The notes under the pieces are model-generated. The model was not told where the DNA came from and did no database searches. It saw only the letters and a list, made by a program, of their open reading frames with translations. Of a DNA stretch of 64,000 bases, positions 24,001 to 37,100 are shown piece by piece. The position numbers and the translations under genes are program-made. The stretch's first letter is position 1, and each line of letters starts with the position of its first letter. The stretch spans positions 12,578,501 through 12,642,500 of the forward strand of contig JAILWY010000001.1 in NCBI GenBank assembly GCA_022113835.1. Reading direction: 5' to 3'. Source of the DNA: Atopsyche davidsoni (lineage: Eukaryota > Arthropoda > Insecta > Trichoptera > Hydrobiosidae).

Positions 24001-26756
24001 AATAAAAATCACGTGACGCTTTCAGCACACCCCCTCGTGCAATAGCTACATCGCATATTCGGGTCGCTGAAACGTATACGTCTTCTTTAATCTTCATTTA
24101 AAATGTTGAATTTGAAATTTTACACCGTATTTTTACGTTGCCTCGTTTCTTATTCCGCTTTGGCGAGATCAATTTACGCTGTAATTAAAAACCTTTTTTC
24201 AGTTTTACAATTAATACGCAATTAGATTCCATGTTCCAGATACGATAATAAAGGGGTTAAAAGCGGACGGCCACAATCCAGACATGCTGAATTTCGAGAT
24301 CCCCATGGAAAGATAAAACCATGCCATGGCGATAATAATCAATATCTGACCCGTCAGAACCTCTCCAGTCCAATTATTTGGATATTTTCTGTTATTTTAT
24401 TGAACTGCATTAATGAAACTAAAAATAGATTTCTAAAAATAAGTTATTTTTAAATTGTATCTATATGCGCAATTACTATTTTCGTTTTAAATATAAATCA
24501 ACTCTGACACCAAGGAAGCCGGTTATTGGAAAGTATTATGAAAATATATTTACGAATTAATTAATCTCTTACTTACTTACTTGGTTCTCAGAAAGCTCTA
24601 ACAAATATTTTGTCAAAAAGTTTAGGTTATTATTACGTATCATCTAAATAAAAATATACAGCAATAGATCTGCTTTCATTCGAAAACACCGTGAAAAGTC
24701 TTGTTGAATTATCAACGATTATATAATTATTCAGCGAATTTGTACAGGGATAGAGTTACGTATGAGCAGATATAAACTGTACTTTTTTTTATCAATACTT
24801 ATAAGCATCATAATATACTGTTTTAAATCGACGTAGAAACTCTGAAGAGTTCACAATTGACCAGGTTTACGTTAATATCGACTGCACAAAATACAACAAC
24901 ATTTACAGTTTACGTTGTCTTCAATATAATTTCATATATTATTGAATTATTCGTATATATTTGCATAGGTTACTTAAAACAAAAACCATGAAGAAAGCTC
25001 GATGCCTCCAAACATATGCTTATGGTGCATTTGAGATTTCTCTTGTATTTGTGGATATTGGGAATTTATTTTTGATGAGCATACTACAACCGATTTCGTT
25101 TATTAGATTGTTATAATATATAGAATATTTGATCTTATGTTATGTAAATATATTTCATAGTAAATTTAACCTAGTAGGTATAATTTGTTAATTTAATGCT
25201 GCATGGTTGTTAAGTTTGAATCGATTTATATATAAGTTTAAAACTTTCCTAAATCTAAGGACACGATGAATTCCATCCTTTGTTTTAAATCAAAATAATT
25301 ATCTATCTCTGACTTTAACAAAATAATACTGAATGTCTTTAAAAGAAAATGTTTATCAATTTTTTATTCATTAGCTTCCAAAATGTAATTGCAATGTATT
25401 ATAAAAATAGTAAACATATTTTCTATATACAAAAAATATGTACGTGTAAGTCTTTAAGATTAAAATTATATTAATTTCACCAAAAGTTTTTTCATAAACT
25501 GTTTTTTTATTCCTCAAGAATAAAAACACAATGTGATAAAATTAAGAAAAAAAAAATATCATAATAATGTAAATATATATTGTTAACGTTTTATTGAATG
25601 TATTTATTTAAAACTCGATGTAAATAATAGAAAAAAAATGTATAAAGTATTGTAACAATTTTACATGTTGTACCAATATAAGTATCCTGTATTAGGCTAA
25701 AATGTTGAAAAAATAAATAACTGATTTGACAAAATGACCTTTTGAACTTTATCTTAAAAACCTACAATGCTTGGATTTCACGTCACAAGAAGACAGGGTA
25801 ATTTTTACTGCATACTTGACACCAACATTCTGTCCGGGAAACAAATACATAAATAACCCGGCGCGAACACCCCCCATATGTCAAATAAAAGAAATATATA
25901 TTGTTGTGGTTTTTTCGCGCTTGGAAACATTACTTTATCGGAGTTCGTTTGAGGAAAATGTTGAAAAATCGACCCTCGCAAAATTGGCCGAAAGCGAGAA
26001 ATCCTGCGATATTCTAATACAAAGTTATTATTTCCCCCATTTTTTAAATTCTCCCGAATTTCGGGTTCAGTGCCAAATACTTTCAGTTGATTATGGAAGT
26101 AATTTTTATAACGAAACCGACATAAATCTTGTCGGTGAGCATATTTCCGCCGGATTGCCCGTGTTTTGGAATTTAAAAATTTTCGTTCAGATTCTGATTA
26201 TCGTGGCGCTTCTGCCCTGAGATAATAATGGAACGCAAAAGATTTTTTTTAATAATCAATTTAATCAAATAAAATGAGCATTTTTGCGAAAAATTGAACG
26301 TAATAAGTATTTTTTTTATAAAGAAATTTACATATATTTTATATATAAAACCAATAAAAAAGAGGATTTAGCCATTCGGATCCCGGGAATTCCGCAGCGA
26401 GGCCAACAAAAAAACATTTAAAAATCTTTCATTGGCAATTTAAAAGGCCTCAGAAGACGTATTCCAAAATTATTCCGCGGATTCGCATACTTGACAATCT
26501 CAAGCGACGCAGCTAAAATAGGGGCATGTATAAAAAGCCTGCGTTTTCTGGTTTTGGCATTTAGTGCTATGGCACTTCCGTTATCCGTTATCCGTTATAA
26601 CGGAGCGAGCCGATTCCGGTCTGGCGCCGTTAATTGAGACAGATGGGCCCGCTGATACGAGCCTTCGGGATTATTCGGAAAAACGCGAAAAACTGATCGC
26701 AGCTCGGCTCATTTCGCGCGCCTGATTGTAATATAACATGACGCTTTCCAAAGACG

Positions 26757-26764
26757 TGACGTCA
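26757..26764. promoter_or_regulatory. CRE palindrome TGACGTCA
   Basis: An exact CREB/ATF 8-mer, extended to GTGACGTCAC, inside the GC-rich island 26370-27370. Confidence 0.35.
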
Positions 26765-29700
26765 CAGGAAGGGTTCTTTACAGTCCGCGCGGTTATTATC
26801 AGAATTCTCTGAATAGGTATCATTTCTATGGAACTCATACATTATTCAGAATGTGTCAGAAGAAACACTGTGAGCTTAACAGCGCGGTATTTTAATGTAC
26901 GCATTTATATTTCCACACAATATAAAAGAAACGAGCCGATGATAAAAATAACGCATGTAAAGTACGAGGAGAATAAAAAAGGTGAGCTTCACACATTTCT
27001 TTTCAATTGTATGCGAATCGATAAATATTTACTCAGCGGTGTATCGATAATTTCGCGACGCGTAATAAACAAGCAGGTAGTATTTGTTTAGGATTTGGCG
27101 TGTTGACTCGGCATGACACCGTCTAGACCGGTCCAGAAGCGCGTCGGCCCCAAATCGATTCTCCTTTCGCGTGAATTCCTGCGAACACGTCCCGGGGAAC
27201 GTCGAGTCTTTCATAAAGGAGATTGAAAATTTCCGTCATAAAAGAGTCCACGAAACGACAAAAAACTTAAAGTATGAAGTTGTTTATCGACGTCTTTTAG
27301 GACCGCGAGGAAAATAAGAGACGTGATCGTATTACTCCCGCGGCGAATCGTGTTCGCAATGGAGAGTTCTTTTCAAATCCTTCAAAAATTCTCAAAGTTA
27401 ATGTTTAATTCCTAAAACCTACTTAAAACTTTTTGTTTTGTTGCGAAATCCCGTAACTTGGAGATGAAAAAAAATCGCGTATTTATATTTGTATCGAAAC
27501 AACTTTCGATACAACGGAGAACGGCTGCATAATCAATTCTTGTTCAAACGAAACGCGTTTTAAATCTTTTCAACTGTTTTTCTTTGTCGCATATCAGATT
27601 TATTTGTCAACGAAATAATTGAATCAGATTCGGAATAACCTTTGTGCAAAGTTGCTAAAGTACCTGCCGTATAAAGCAGCAGTTCCCTTTCCACCCGCCG
27701 TGATTTGTTAAATGAGTCTCGGCCTCCTGGAGTAATTTCAAGTTGGCGTCTTTTATTTTATTTATATGTTCTTTGGAAGAAAATAAATACCTTTTTTATG
27801 ACTTAATAACAAATATATTACTTCTTTATATGCGCTAGTATTTAAGACTCAATAAATTGCGGGGATGGCCTCTGGCGCGCATCCGCGGGTCCGATGCTCC
27901 CGTAGCCGGAATAATCAAATCAATAAAAGGCCAAGACCGGCGCGGGCCAGTGTGGTCTCGCCCTATTTGTATTAAAAACTTTCTCTCTTAGAAAGTTCAC
28001 TCTGTTTGGAGTATCGAAGTTTTTATGTTTCTTGTTACGATACAAAGCAAATTTCCGACGCGGCTTATTCTGGGAATGAGCTTTAATGCTAATTGCTTTC
28101 AACTATGAATGCTTGATAAGGCGGTATTAAAATTACGATAAAATGAAAATCGCCGGGGAGCACTTCTCGAAATTAGTCTCTAAATAAAGAAGCCCTCCGA
28201 TCTAAGGAATCAAATATTTTTTGTTAAAGATTTAAGCTACGAAAACAGCAGGTCTTTTAGAAGTCCTTTTAAAAATAAAATGTATTTCAATTAGTCATCT
28301 TTAATACATTTAGATTTAAACAAGTTTTCTTAAATGCATTATATTATTAGTCAAGATTTATTTGTTTCGTACATTCTACTAAACAAATAAATTAAGTTTC
28401 TTACGCATACCACACATAACACTCCAAAAAGCTTTTAAAAGTTTCGAAAGTTATTAAATAAACTGCTCGAGTATATCAGGTGTATGTAGTGATGGTTCAA
28501 ATTTACGACCAAAGATAGCATAAAGTGTACGAGGTGAATCGGTAATTTCTATTTTCCCATGAATTCGTTCCTGAAACTCTTAATAAAAGTATACAAGTAT
28601 TAGAAATAATTACTAGGAGCTATATTTATTATTAATAATATTTATACCAAAAAAAATACACGTACACGAGTTTCTAAGGTCTATTTTAATTTTTTTTTTT
28701 TTATGAATTATCAAATGTTTTTCAATGCTTTTATTAGTAATTAAACAAAGGTTGTACAATACATTTGAAGACCTGAAAATGGGTCATCGGAATGCCCACA
28801 AGAAATAGATACCGTAAATAATAAATCAGTCTGACTCCGAGCATTTCTAAACTCTTAAATTATTTTTTAATGCATTAGATATGTTTAAGATTTAAACGTT
28901 AATAGAAAAGTCTTTGTATTGTGTTATTAGTTTAGAAGGTACACTGCATACAAGAAAAACGTATTAAAATTTTCATATAAAATTCTTTGTAATATAAATA
29001 AATTAAAACTTAGAAGTACAATTTGAAAGTTTTTTAAAAAGACATGGTTTCTATCACTATTGATAATTATAATTTTACGCGATATAAATTATAAATTATC
29101 TATGAGCAGTTTCAGCATCACGAGATGATACTCAAACGCAACCTCCCCTAAACACTCGGTGATAGTATATAATCGTGTTATTGATAGACAATCAACCCCT
29201 TGAATCGTCATGGCAAGTATTTGCCTCCAGATGCTCTCCTAATGCCGAGCAGAGTGAAGCCGCCCACTCAGATATAATGAAAACACGAGAAGCAGCCATG
29301 CAGAAGCTCACTATGACGTCTCCTAAATATAAATGCAGTCCTTCTGGAGATATTCAACTCGAGACGGAATATAGTAAAGATCTCCTCAGTCGGTATTATG
29401 ATTGCTCGGGTCCGCCTGCAGAAAGAAATAACAAACTGCACACTCGGCCTTAACTTCGGATATACGGGACTTAACATAATTTAAAATCTTGCGGCATCTG
29501 AAATTCTTGTTTTGGCAGATATATCTCGATCCCAACATCAAAGACTTATTTAAATAGCTTAACGATATTTATATAAAACAAATAGCCCCAGATACTACGG
29601 TGAGCCAATTCGTTAGATTATATTATGCTTCTTGTGTATAAATTCAGACAATATTTCCTCCTTTTGTTTTCGACGTTTTCACTATGGCACCGGCTATCTT

Positions 29701-30124
29701 CAGCAGAACGTCGAAAACTCTGAAGTGGCTTATCACAAATAAAAACCAATATTTCAAAATGGCCGCGAGAGTGCCCGAACACAACATCGGTAACTAAATA
29801 GATATTTAACATGTTTTATTTTTGTACAGTAAAATTTTTTGATTATGAAACATTTTTTCACTAGAAATCGACACTTAATAAATAAATATTATTACTATTA
29901 TGGCATTTTTGAAATGATAACGATAGTATTATTCTACGCTTAGTCGTATAACTATTTATAACAAATTGCGGTATTTTAGAATTCTGTTTTGATTTTTCCA
30001 CGTGAGTGTTGTTTTAGTGAATGGCTTTGAATGTACGAAAAAATAAGGTTAATTATACAGATCAAGACAGTCGCGTGTCCTGTAACCCTGAAATCAGGCT
30101 CGGGGGGAGGCTCGGCCGCCTTAC

Positions 30125-30276
30125 CTCCGTACTCTGTCACCTTTGTGCTCTCGGCACTGCAGCACAATCATGCAGAGTGTGACAAACGACGCCAGTACAA
30201 CGTTAGGCAGCCAGTAAAACAATGCGCTGCCCGCAAACTTTCCACATAACACGTCCGTACGTACAAGGAGCGACAT
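30125..30276 (-). CDS. Possible minus-strand coding exon with one membrane helix (weak)
   Basis: On the minus strand an ATG at 30276, preceded by GGAAACA (a favourable insect start context), opens 50 codons ending in CGGAG before GTAAGG, a strong donor at 30124. The peptide has one hydrophobic helix (ALFYWLPNVVLASFVTLCMI, then VLQ), followed by a basic CREHKGDR tail. It could be a first exon with a signal anchor, or an internal exon of a multi-span receptor with the helix resembling a GPCR TM5. No partner exons were found to the left. The block is GC-rich, where chance ORFs are common, so this is a candidate only. Confidence 0.25.
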
Positions 30277-30456
30277 TGTTTCCTCTGCTGGCTCGAGCCC
30301 CGATACCAACCCCGCGGAATCACTTGCAATCCACCCCTGCCGCGACGTGACTCCGCGCCCTTCTCTCACCGACAGGATAGATACGTTTTAAGAAACTCTG
30401 ATTTATACCATTTCAAACTTCCCCAATTATATTTATATTCTGACGTGCTTAATTGA

Positions 30457-30479
30457 TTTTTTTTTTTTTTTTTTTTTTT
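30457..30479. repeat. T23 homopolymer
   Basis: A run of 23 T residues. Read on the minus strand it is an A-tract, but no retroposon body or target duplication can be recognised beside it. Confidence 0.9.
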
Positions 30480-31506
30480 ATACTCAAGAATATATTTATA
30501 CCTCCCCGCTCTCCCCATTCTATTGCATGTGTATGCCTGTTACTTTATATATAGAGCGTGTGTAAAGGATCGGTAATGGAGTAGTGGATAGCTCTTGCTA
30601 TTGTTTCTGCAGAAGGAGTATCAGATCTAAACGTCAGAGCTTTGTAATGAAAGGATTATATTATAGTGCTATTGGGCAGCAGAAATACGCAGTATTTTCC
30701 CCTTAAAAAACCATGAACACTAGATGAAGAATAATAAAAAAAATCGTTTGATCTTTGCTTGATGATTACCAATTGCAATTATACGAAAAAATGAGAATAA
30801 ACTATCTAATGGAAAATAAATAAGCATGCTAGTTTTTTATATTATAGACTCATATTTATTTTTTATAAAATGATTGTAAAACTTGTTTTTTGTTTACTTC
30901 CAATATTACCTAGTTTTTATAGTGATATTTAGTGGCATAGTGAGTTTAATCATATTGTAAAAACGGAATCGAAAAATGCCCGTAAATTTCGTGCATAGCT
31001 ATGCTTAGTTTTTTGTTTTGGATAAACTACACAATCTGACAAAAGAAAAAATAGTTGAAGAGTCAACAAACACTTATTTGTGAGAGAGTGAGACCACTGG
31101 TGAAAAAGGTAAATATGCCAAGGGTTTAAAGCTATCTGAGGCATATGCTGTTTTGTCTAGCTTGTTACGTCTTCCAAATTTGCTTAATTTCGGTAAAAAA
31201 ATCACGAAAATTGCATAAAATTCATTATATGCATTTCTTATCTTGAACGTAAAGAAAATAAATATTTTTTTACAGAATCAGAAACGCGATTGGATAAAGA
31301 TTTCGAATAGAGCATTACAAATACAACCAATTTTTTTCCTCTATTAAATACACAAAATAGTGTCGCGTTCAAAATATATGTTAGTATAACTCAAAATAAT
31401 ATATGATATAAAAAATAAAGCAACTGGCAATGGTACATGACAAAATATAATATACACTGAAAAGATTTTATTAGGTTGGTATTATTCGAGTCACCGTGGC
31501 GTTTAT

Positions 31507-31722
31507 TTATTTGATATTCTGCGTACGTTGGGCAGGCACTCCTGGCTGGTAGTTCCTCCCCATCAGCTGTACCCTTACGATTATGTAGTATATTTTCGTC
31601 TGCGATTGTACCCAATCATCCCTTTCCCTACCTCTACGTGTTTTTTCAAGCATGCATCTTCGCATATTGCGCTGAGCAATATCAGCCGGGATGTCTTTTC
31701 TGGAAGCTCTCCATGTTTCGTT
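31507..31722 (-). pseudogene. Non-LTR retrotransposon fragment, C-terminal part of reverse transcriptase ORF
   Basis: On the minus strand a frame reads DIAQRNMRRCMLEKTRR, then DDWVQSQTKIYYIIVRV, to a TAA at 31507-31509. This resembles the AQRxMERxMLxxxxRDR...RxxTKVxDI segment at the end of the reverse-transcriptase region in RTE/CR1-like insect LINEs. The catalytic YXDD part is not present and the frame decays at the WxWAGH-like region. It is an old truncated fragment. Confidence 0.4.
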
Positions 31723-34011
31723 TCATATATTAATATTAAATTTCTACTGTTAAGCACCAAGTTTATCAGAAAAACTTGGAAATCATTATGTATACGTGAT
31801 GTGATACTAAAATTTTCAAAAAAAATATATTTACTAAATATGAAAATTAATTAATTCCCGAATAAAATTGAGCAGATTAGTAAAAATTGTCGCTTAAAAA
31901 TCCAACTGTTTTATTTATTATTTTAAATAAATATATAGATGGATTCAGGGGCATACTACATAATTTGCCCTAAGAAAATCATGAGCAGACATATGTCAAG
32001 TAAGATGAACACCAACTTCCTCTGAGAAGGTAGGTTGAATTCATAACTTTTTGGAGAAGAAATGATATGACAAAAAATCCATATCTTCCAAATGATTTTG
32101 TACTAATATTTTAAAAAAGAAATGTGTTGCTTGTTGTTTTCCCCCAGTTTTCACCCATTCAAAATCGAAATATATACATAATAAATTTAATTAATTAATT
32201 AAATGAAACTTTTATATTTAATATAAAAGCATCATGGCATAAAAGGTCCATTAAAGTAATAAGTAGGTTCGAAGAAAATTAAAATTTAATTAAAACATGA
32301 ATTTCTGGTTTTGTTTATTATGTCCACAGTGTGTTTTAATATTCTTGTGTTTAACTCGGTGCCTGTTACTAAATTCATAAGCTTTGTCTATAAAGATACT
32401 GAATTGAAATGAAACAAAACTTTTCAAAACAAGCCGTTAATAATTTACGTAATAAATAGCGGATCTCTTACATTTGAAACAGAAATACGAATACAAGTAT
32501 TTTCTCTGTTTTCATTACAATAACAAGAAAAGTATAGTATCTGTATTACTTAAAAAAAATTAATGATTCATTTGAAATATTTTACAAAGTTTTGATAAGC
32601 TTTTAAGCAAAACATTTAATAAAAAAAAAACAAAGCCCTCATTACACTGTAGATAGCATTCTTTAAGTAAGCAGATTTCTCCAATGGCTTGGAAGAAATA
32701 AAAGAAGATGAAAAGTTAGATCAGTGTTTTTTATAAATTCAATTGAAAGTCTTAATCTAACCTGTTCAGTGCTTGTGCAAAATACCTCAAAAGGAAGATT
32801 AAGTTTCACTTTGGATATTATTAAAAAATCCAAAAGGAAAAATGGGGTGCCTTTTTTTGAAAATTATTTTATATTTTATTGTAAAAATGTATTATTGAAT
32901 ATTTATTTAAGAGCATATAACATCTCAGTGACAGTGTATCTTTATCATTTTTATATAGCAGGGGTATTAAATAAAGAATCTTTGAATATTTAAAATATAT
33001 ATTAATTTTAGAAAATCATGCTAACTAGACATGCGACTTACATTTTAATTATAGTGACATGACAGTAAAAATATTATAGCCTAGGGATATAATAACGTAT
33101 GTGTCTACTGTGTTCCATCAAATAACAAAATGTTAACATAAAGGAGTACCATTGACACCTATCATAGTTAAAATTCGGCTCCACTTAGATCTGCTGTGGT
33201 CGTAAACCTTTTTAATGGTTTTTATGACACCCGCGTTCGAAATAAAAAATTAAGATGGGCGAACCATGATCTGAAGAGAGAGAGGATTATAAAGGAGCAG
33301 GACTAAGGAGAGACGCCACCAGATCCTTTAAGGTCCCGCAGCTCTAAGAGGGTCGCCGCCGCGCCATAACTTATGTCAGCAAAATAAGACCGGGTTTTTT
33401 TTTTATAAATATTAAAGAGTGTTTTGAATATATCCTGTGTGCAAAAAAAAAAGAGAAATTTAATACACCGGAGAAAAAAGAACACAAGAGGATATATTTT
33501 CTTAATGTCGGTTTTTTTAAAGACTTGTGCAATTTGTTAGAAAATTGGGGTTCATACATTATACTTACGACTAAATTAAAAGTGGCAATAAAGTTGGGAA
33601 GGTACACTTAATTGTACGTCAAATTAAGAAATTTTCTTTGTAAACCTTTTTTTTTGTATTGTCAAATAAAAAAAATTCTTGTTACGACACACACTCATTC
33701 TTGTTTGTCTCGAGTCGGACAAATAGGTTTCGTCTAGAATCCTAAAAAAATAGGATAACTTTGAGTATGACTTATCGTAATAAATTTGATTGGATGGTAA
33801 TGTTATTTATGTAGCTTTTATGGTGAATAGAGGTCCAGTTATTATCACACTTACTTATTGAGCATAAAGTTTTGTGCTTCAACATGTTTTTTCAATTTTG
33901 TTGAAAGAATAAAGTATCTTAAGATTGAGTCTAGAGTCTACGATTCATATAATTTGTATAAAAACTCTAATATTTTGTGACTAAGGTAATATATATATAT
34001 ATATGTTTAGT

Positions 34012-34062
34012 TATGCATCTGATGATGAACTAGTCTATTTGGTCGAAACCAGTCATGCAAAA
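34012..34062 (+). ncRNA. Hammerhead-like ribozyme motif, type I with very short stem III
   Basis: The conserved elements occur in order: stem I 5' strand TATGCAT (34012-34018), CTGATGA (34019-34025), a weak stem II region (34026-34044), GAAAC (34045-34049), a 2-nt loop, then GTC (34052-34054) ending at the expected cleavage position, and stem I 3' strand ATGCA (34055-34059). Five consecutive stem I pairs form, plus two more beyond one mismatch. Stem III is only A-U and C-G. Stem II is poor (GAAC/GGTC with one mismatch, and an extra T after CTGATGA), so activity is uncertain. Such minimal type I hammerheads are typical of Penelope-like terminal repeats and retrozymes. No reverse transcriptase is recognisable nearby, so this is a remnant of the same family as 14398-14592. 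Confidence 0.6.
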
Positions 34063-34124
34063 AATATAATAAACTCAAAGTGAAGACAAAATAAAAAGTT
34101 ACTTTTATCATTATAATAATGGAT

Positions 34125-37100
34125 CTTCACCAATCAAATGCCTTGTCCCTCAACAAGACTTAGGTATTCATGAAAATGCTAATTACTCAATGGAATGACC
34201 AATATATATATAATCTTGTAGCTCCATACCATGCACACCCCATAAGCGATCACTACCATAATGTTAGACAGGTATAATAAACAATAACACAGTATCATAC
34301 ACAATAAAAGCCAAAATTATTGTGTAAAAAAAAAATGTTAATTTATATAATAAATAGTATGTTTATTTATCACGTCAATATTATATTATAAAAATACCTT
34401 TTTTTCTAGAAATTGGCAACAGATAAAAGAACAAATGTGTTATGATTCGAATCGGCCGAGATAAAACGGAGCATAGAACAAATCCCAAACATGGCATATT
34501 TTTTTCTCCATCTCTGGGCGCCATGCGAAGTCCGGTATAAAAAATGGCGTACAAAGGATAAGACTATCTCCTTGGCGGGGCCATTTAGGAGTGAGCCGGT
34601 ATTACGGGCATGCAGGGTCTGCTTTGTTAGCGGAGCTCCGCGGGGAAGGGCTCTAATTCAGACGTTTGCAGGAGACTCCTGTGGCAGTGGAGCTCTTCTA
34701 TTTCGTTTTATAGAAGGTATTCTGTACAGGACGGTATTCTATTGCTCTGCACTCTCATTTTACACAGTTATAATTGTATTCGATTATAAAAAAAACAGTG
34801 TAGAGCTGTGTGTAGTTGTAAGCGTTATTACCACGCTCTACTACGCTTAAAATTAAGCGAAATTTATACAAAGTGTAATTATACTTAGCACTGGCTTTGC
34901 ATACGTAAAACTAATTTAAATTTATTCTCAAAGAAATATTTTTTTAGTCTCTCTAGTTTAATCATGTATTAAAAATATACAGAAAGCAAGCTTAGTGAGA
35001 TTTTAGTTAGAGCATGTGAAAATCGATAGTTTAATACAAATACAAATACAACATTGTATTTTTTCACTCGAAAGTTTGCTACGTCGTGCGTCGTAGGTTT
35101 TGCTGATTTGGAGTCAGCCACACTTGTGTTTAAAATAAGGACTTTAAATGTTATAGTCACAGAGTAACATTTTATTTAAATTGAGATTCACTGTGTATAT
35201 TCTATGTAAAGTGCCAAAACTAAATCAAAAGATTTATTTTCAAGTGTTTATATAAATCAAGTTATAAACCACATATATTTCATATGGGGAGATGTGCAAT
35301 TACGAAAAAACAATTTTACGAGGTAAATAAAAGTATTTTAGCTTTAAATCAGAATCTGACACATTGATAGTGGAATATTTAGAAGATTTAATGTTTGTTC
35401 ATATTTTTGGATGCAAAGAAAACAGAAAATAGGTTCAATGAGATAAAAATTTGCCGATAGTTAAAAACACTGCATTGGCGAAACTGTCTCAGTAAAAGTA
35501 TTGTACTATTTTAAAATTAAGATTATTATTATTAAATTATTGAGAAATTTCACAAATCCACGGTTGATATAATAATTGTATCAGAAGAGGCTGAAAACCT
35601 TACGCTTCAAATTGTCACAACAGTTCTTGCTGCTATACATGATATGTAAACATACAAATAAAATAAACAGACAGGTAGCGGCACACTCACCTCGCCTGAA
35701 ACTCTCGGGGTGATGTTTGTGCGGAGTTATCCTAAACGCCGTACGTACCGAGGGTGGGGGCTTAATCAAACTCACTGCCAACTTAATCAGGGAGAAAAAC
35801 AATTAAGCAAGTGGAACTGCGCAAAGTGTGTTTGATGGTAAGTTATATTAAATTTTATAAAGCCATAAACGTTAATACTCGCTAATAAATGTAATGCGCG
35901 TTCTAATATGAGCTCCCCGGGCACATGACTGCTGTATTAGCAGTGTAAGGAATTTATGTTTAATGGAACTTGAAAATTTGTTTCAAAACATATGATCGAA
36001 AGCATTACTACTATCGTGAATTATTTGAATGGTAATTTGTAAATGAGAAAGCTTTTGGGAAAGTATTTGAAGGCATGCAATGTGGAACTTTGCATGCCTT
36101 CAAATACTGTGTTGCAACGTTAAACATGCAATGTGTTGCATATCGGAGGAAGCTCGGTTCTCCATTGCACATAAGAAAGTCAAGAACGAATAAAGAAGAG
36201 AACTTTTTAAATAAAAGGCATGAATTACAATGTAAATACTCTTTTGTTATTGATTAAGGTAGATTAATATACAAGATGCACATCTTAGGATTAAGACTTA
36301 AGACTAAAAAACTGTGATATAGATTTTTGAAAAGATTTTAGACGATCATTTTTTAAAAACAATATTTTTTTGTTAAATAAATAGTCCCTAAGTATTTTTT
36401 TAAAACTTTTATAATTATTTATGTTATTCTTGTCATACCTTTGAGCTATGATGACAATTTTTTGATGTATAGATTATGCTTGTCTTTTTTAAAACTATTA
36501 AGATAATCAATTAAACACCACTTGAGGATTAAAAATATTTTTTTTACTCGTGGGTTTGTGCGTTGATGTGAAAAATCAGACTGAAATATTTTGAAACATG
36601 TGCTAAATCTTTTGCGTTCATTGTGACGATATCTCATTGAGATAGGTCAAATTTGTTACATATATAATTTAAAATAAAGCTTTTAAGATACGAAATACTT
36701 TTCAATTAAACTGCCTACCGTAATTAACCTACAATTTTTACATTCCAATCATAAAGCAGTATTTTATATCTTTGGATGCATACAACACGATTAAATAATT
36801 TAATACAAAGAACTGGCAATTTCAATAAGGGTTCTTATTTTTGTAATCAGAACGAAGTTCCGCTTTGAAATAAAATTGTGGGAAGCAAATGTTTTCGATC
36901 AAAATACTTTCCAACAAACTTGCACGTACCGCTTTTAATAGGTAAAATGTATATTTCGCGCACGTTTATTCGATGTTTCTGTAAATAGTCTGGAGTTTAT
37001 TGGGCGAATCGCACCGTATTATTTGCCCATGTGACTTGTTTGTGCTGAACAAAGTTCCGCCCAACTTATTTTGATATTTCCATGCAGAAATGTTGCATGC

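Larger units (their letters stand above)
21100..34009. other. Long gene-poor region with scattered GC-rich islands
   Basis: AT-rich background with islands at about 21890-22080, 22770-23030, 23990-24330, 25860-26220, 26370-27370, 27660-28200, 29100-29460, 30060-30370 and 33165-33365. The islands contain CpG, homeodomain-like TAATTA/TAATGA and GATA-type motifs, but no domain-bearing ORF. They may be conserved regulatory elements. The LINE fragment (31507) and weak exon (30125) are listed separately. Confidence 0.5.

Noticed and set aside
25771..26220. 149-codon + strand ORF starting from a non-ATG codon
   Set aside because: No domain or repeat pattern and no supporting splice sites; composition is mixed.
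26378..26392. Overlapping BamHI, SmaI and EcoRI sites resembling a cloning linker
   Set aside because: The flanks are ordinary genomic sequence with no vector similarity on either side; three overlapping palindromes in a GC-rich island can arise by chance.
29175..29453. 92-codon + strand ORF with fairly protein-like composition
   Set aside because: No similarity I recognise, no splice or poly(A) context; left as unexplained sequence in a GC-richer island.
34491..34850. 119-codon + strand ORF
   Set aside because: No domain; the second half is AT-rich and hydrophobic by composition only.
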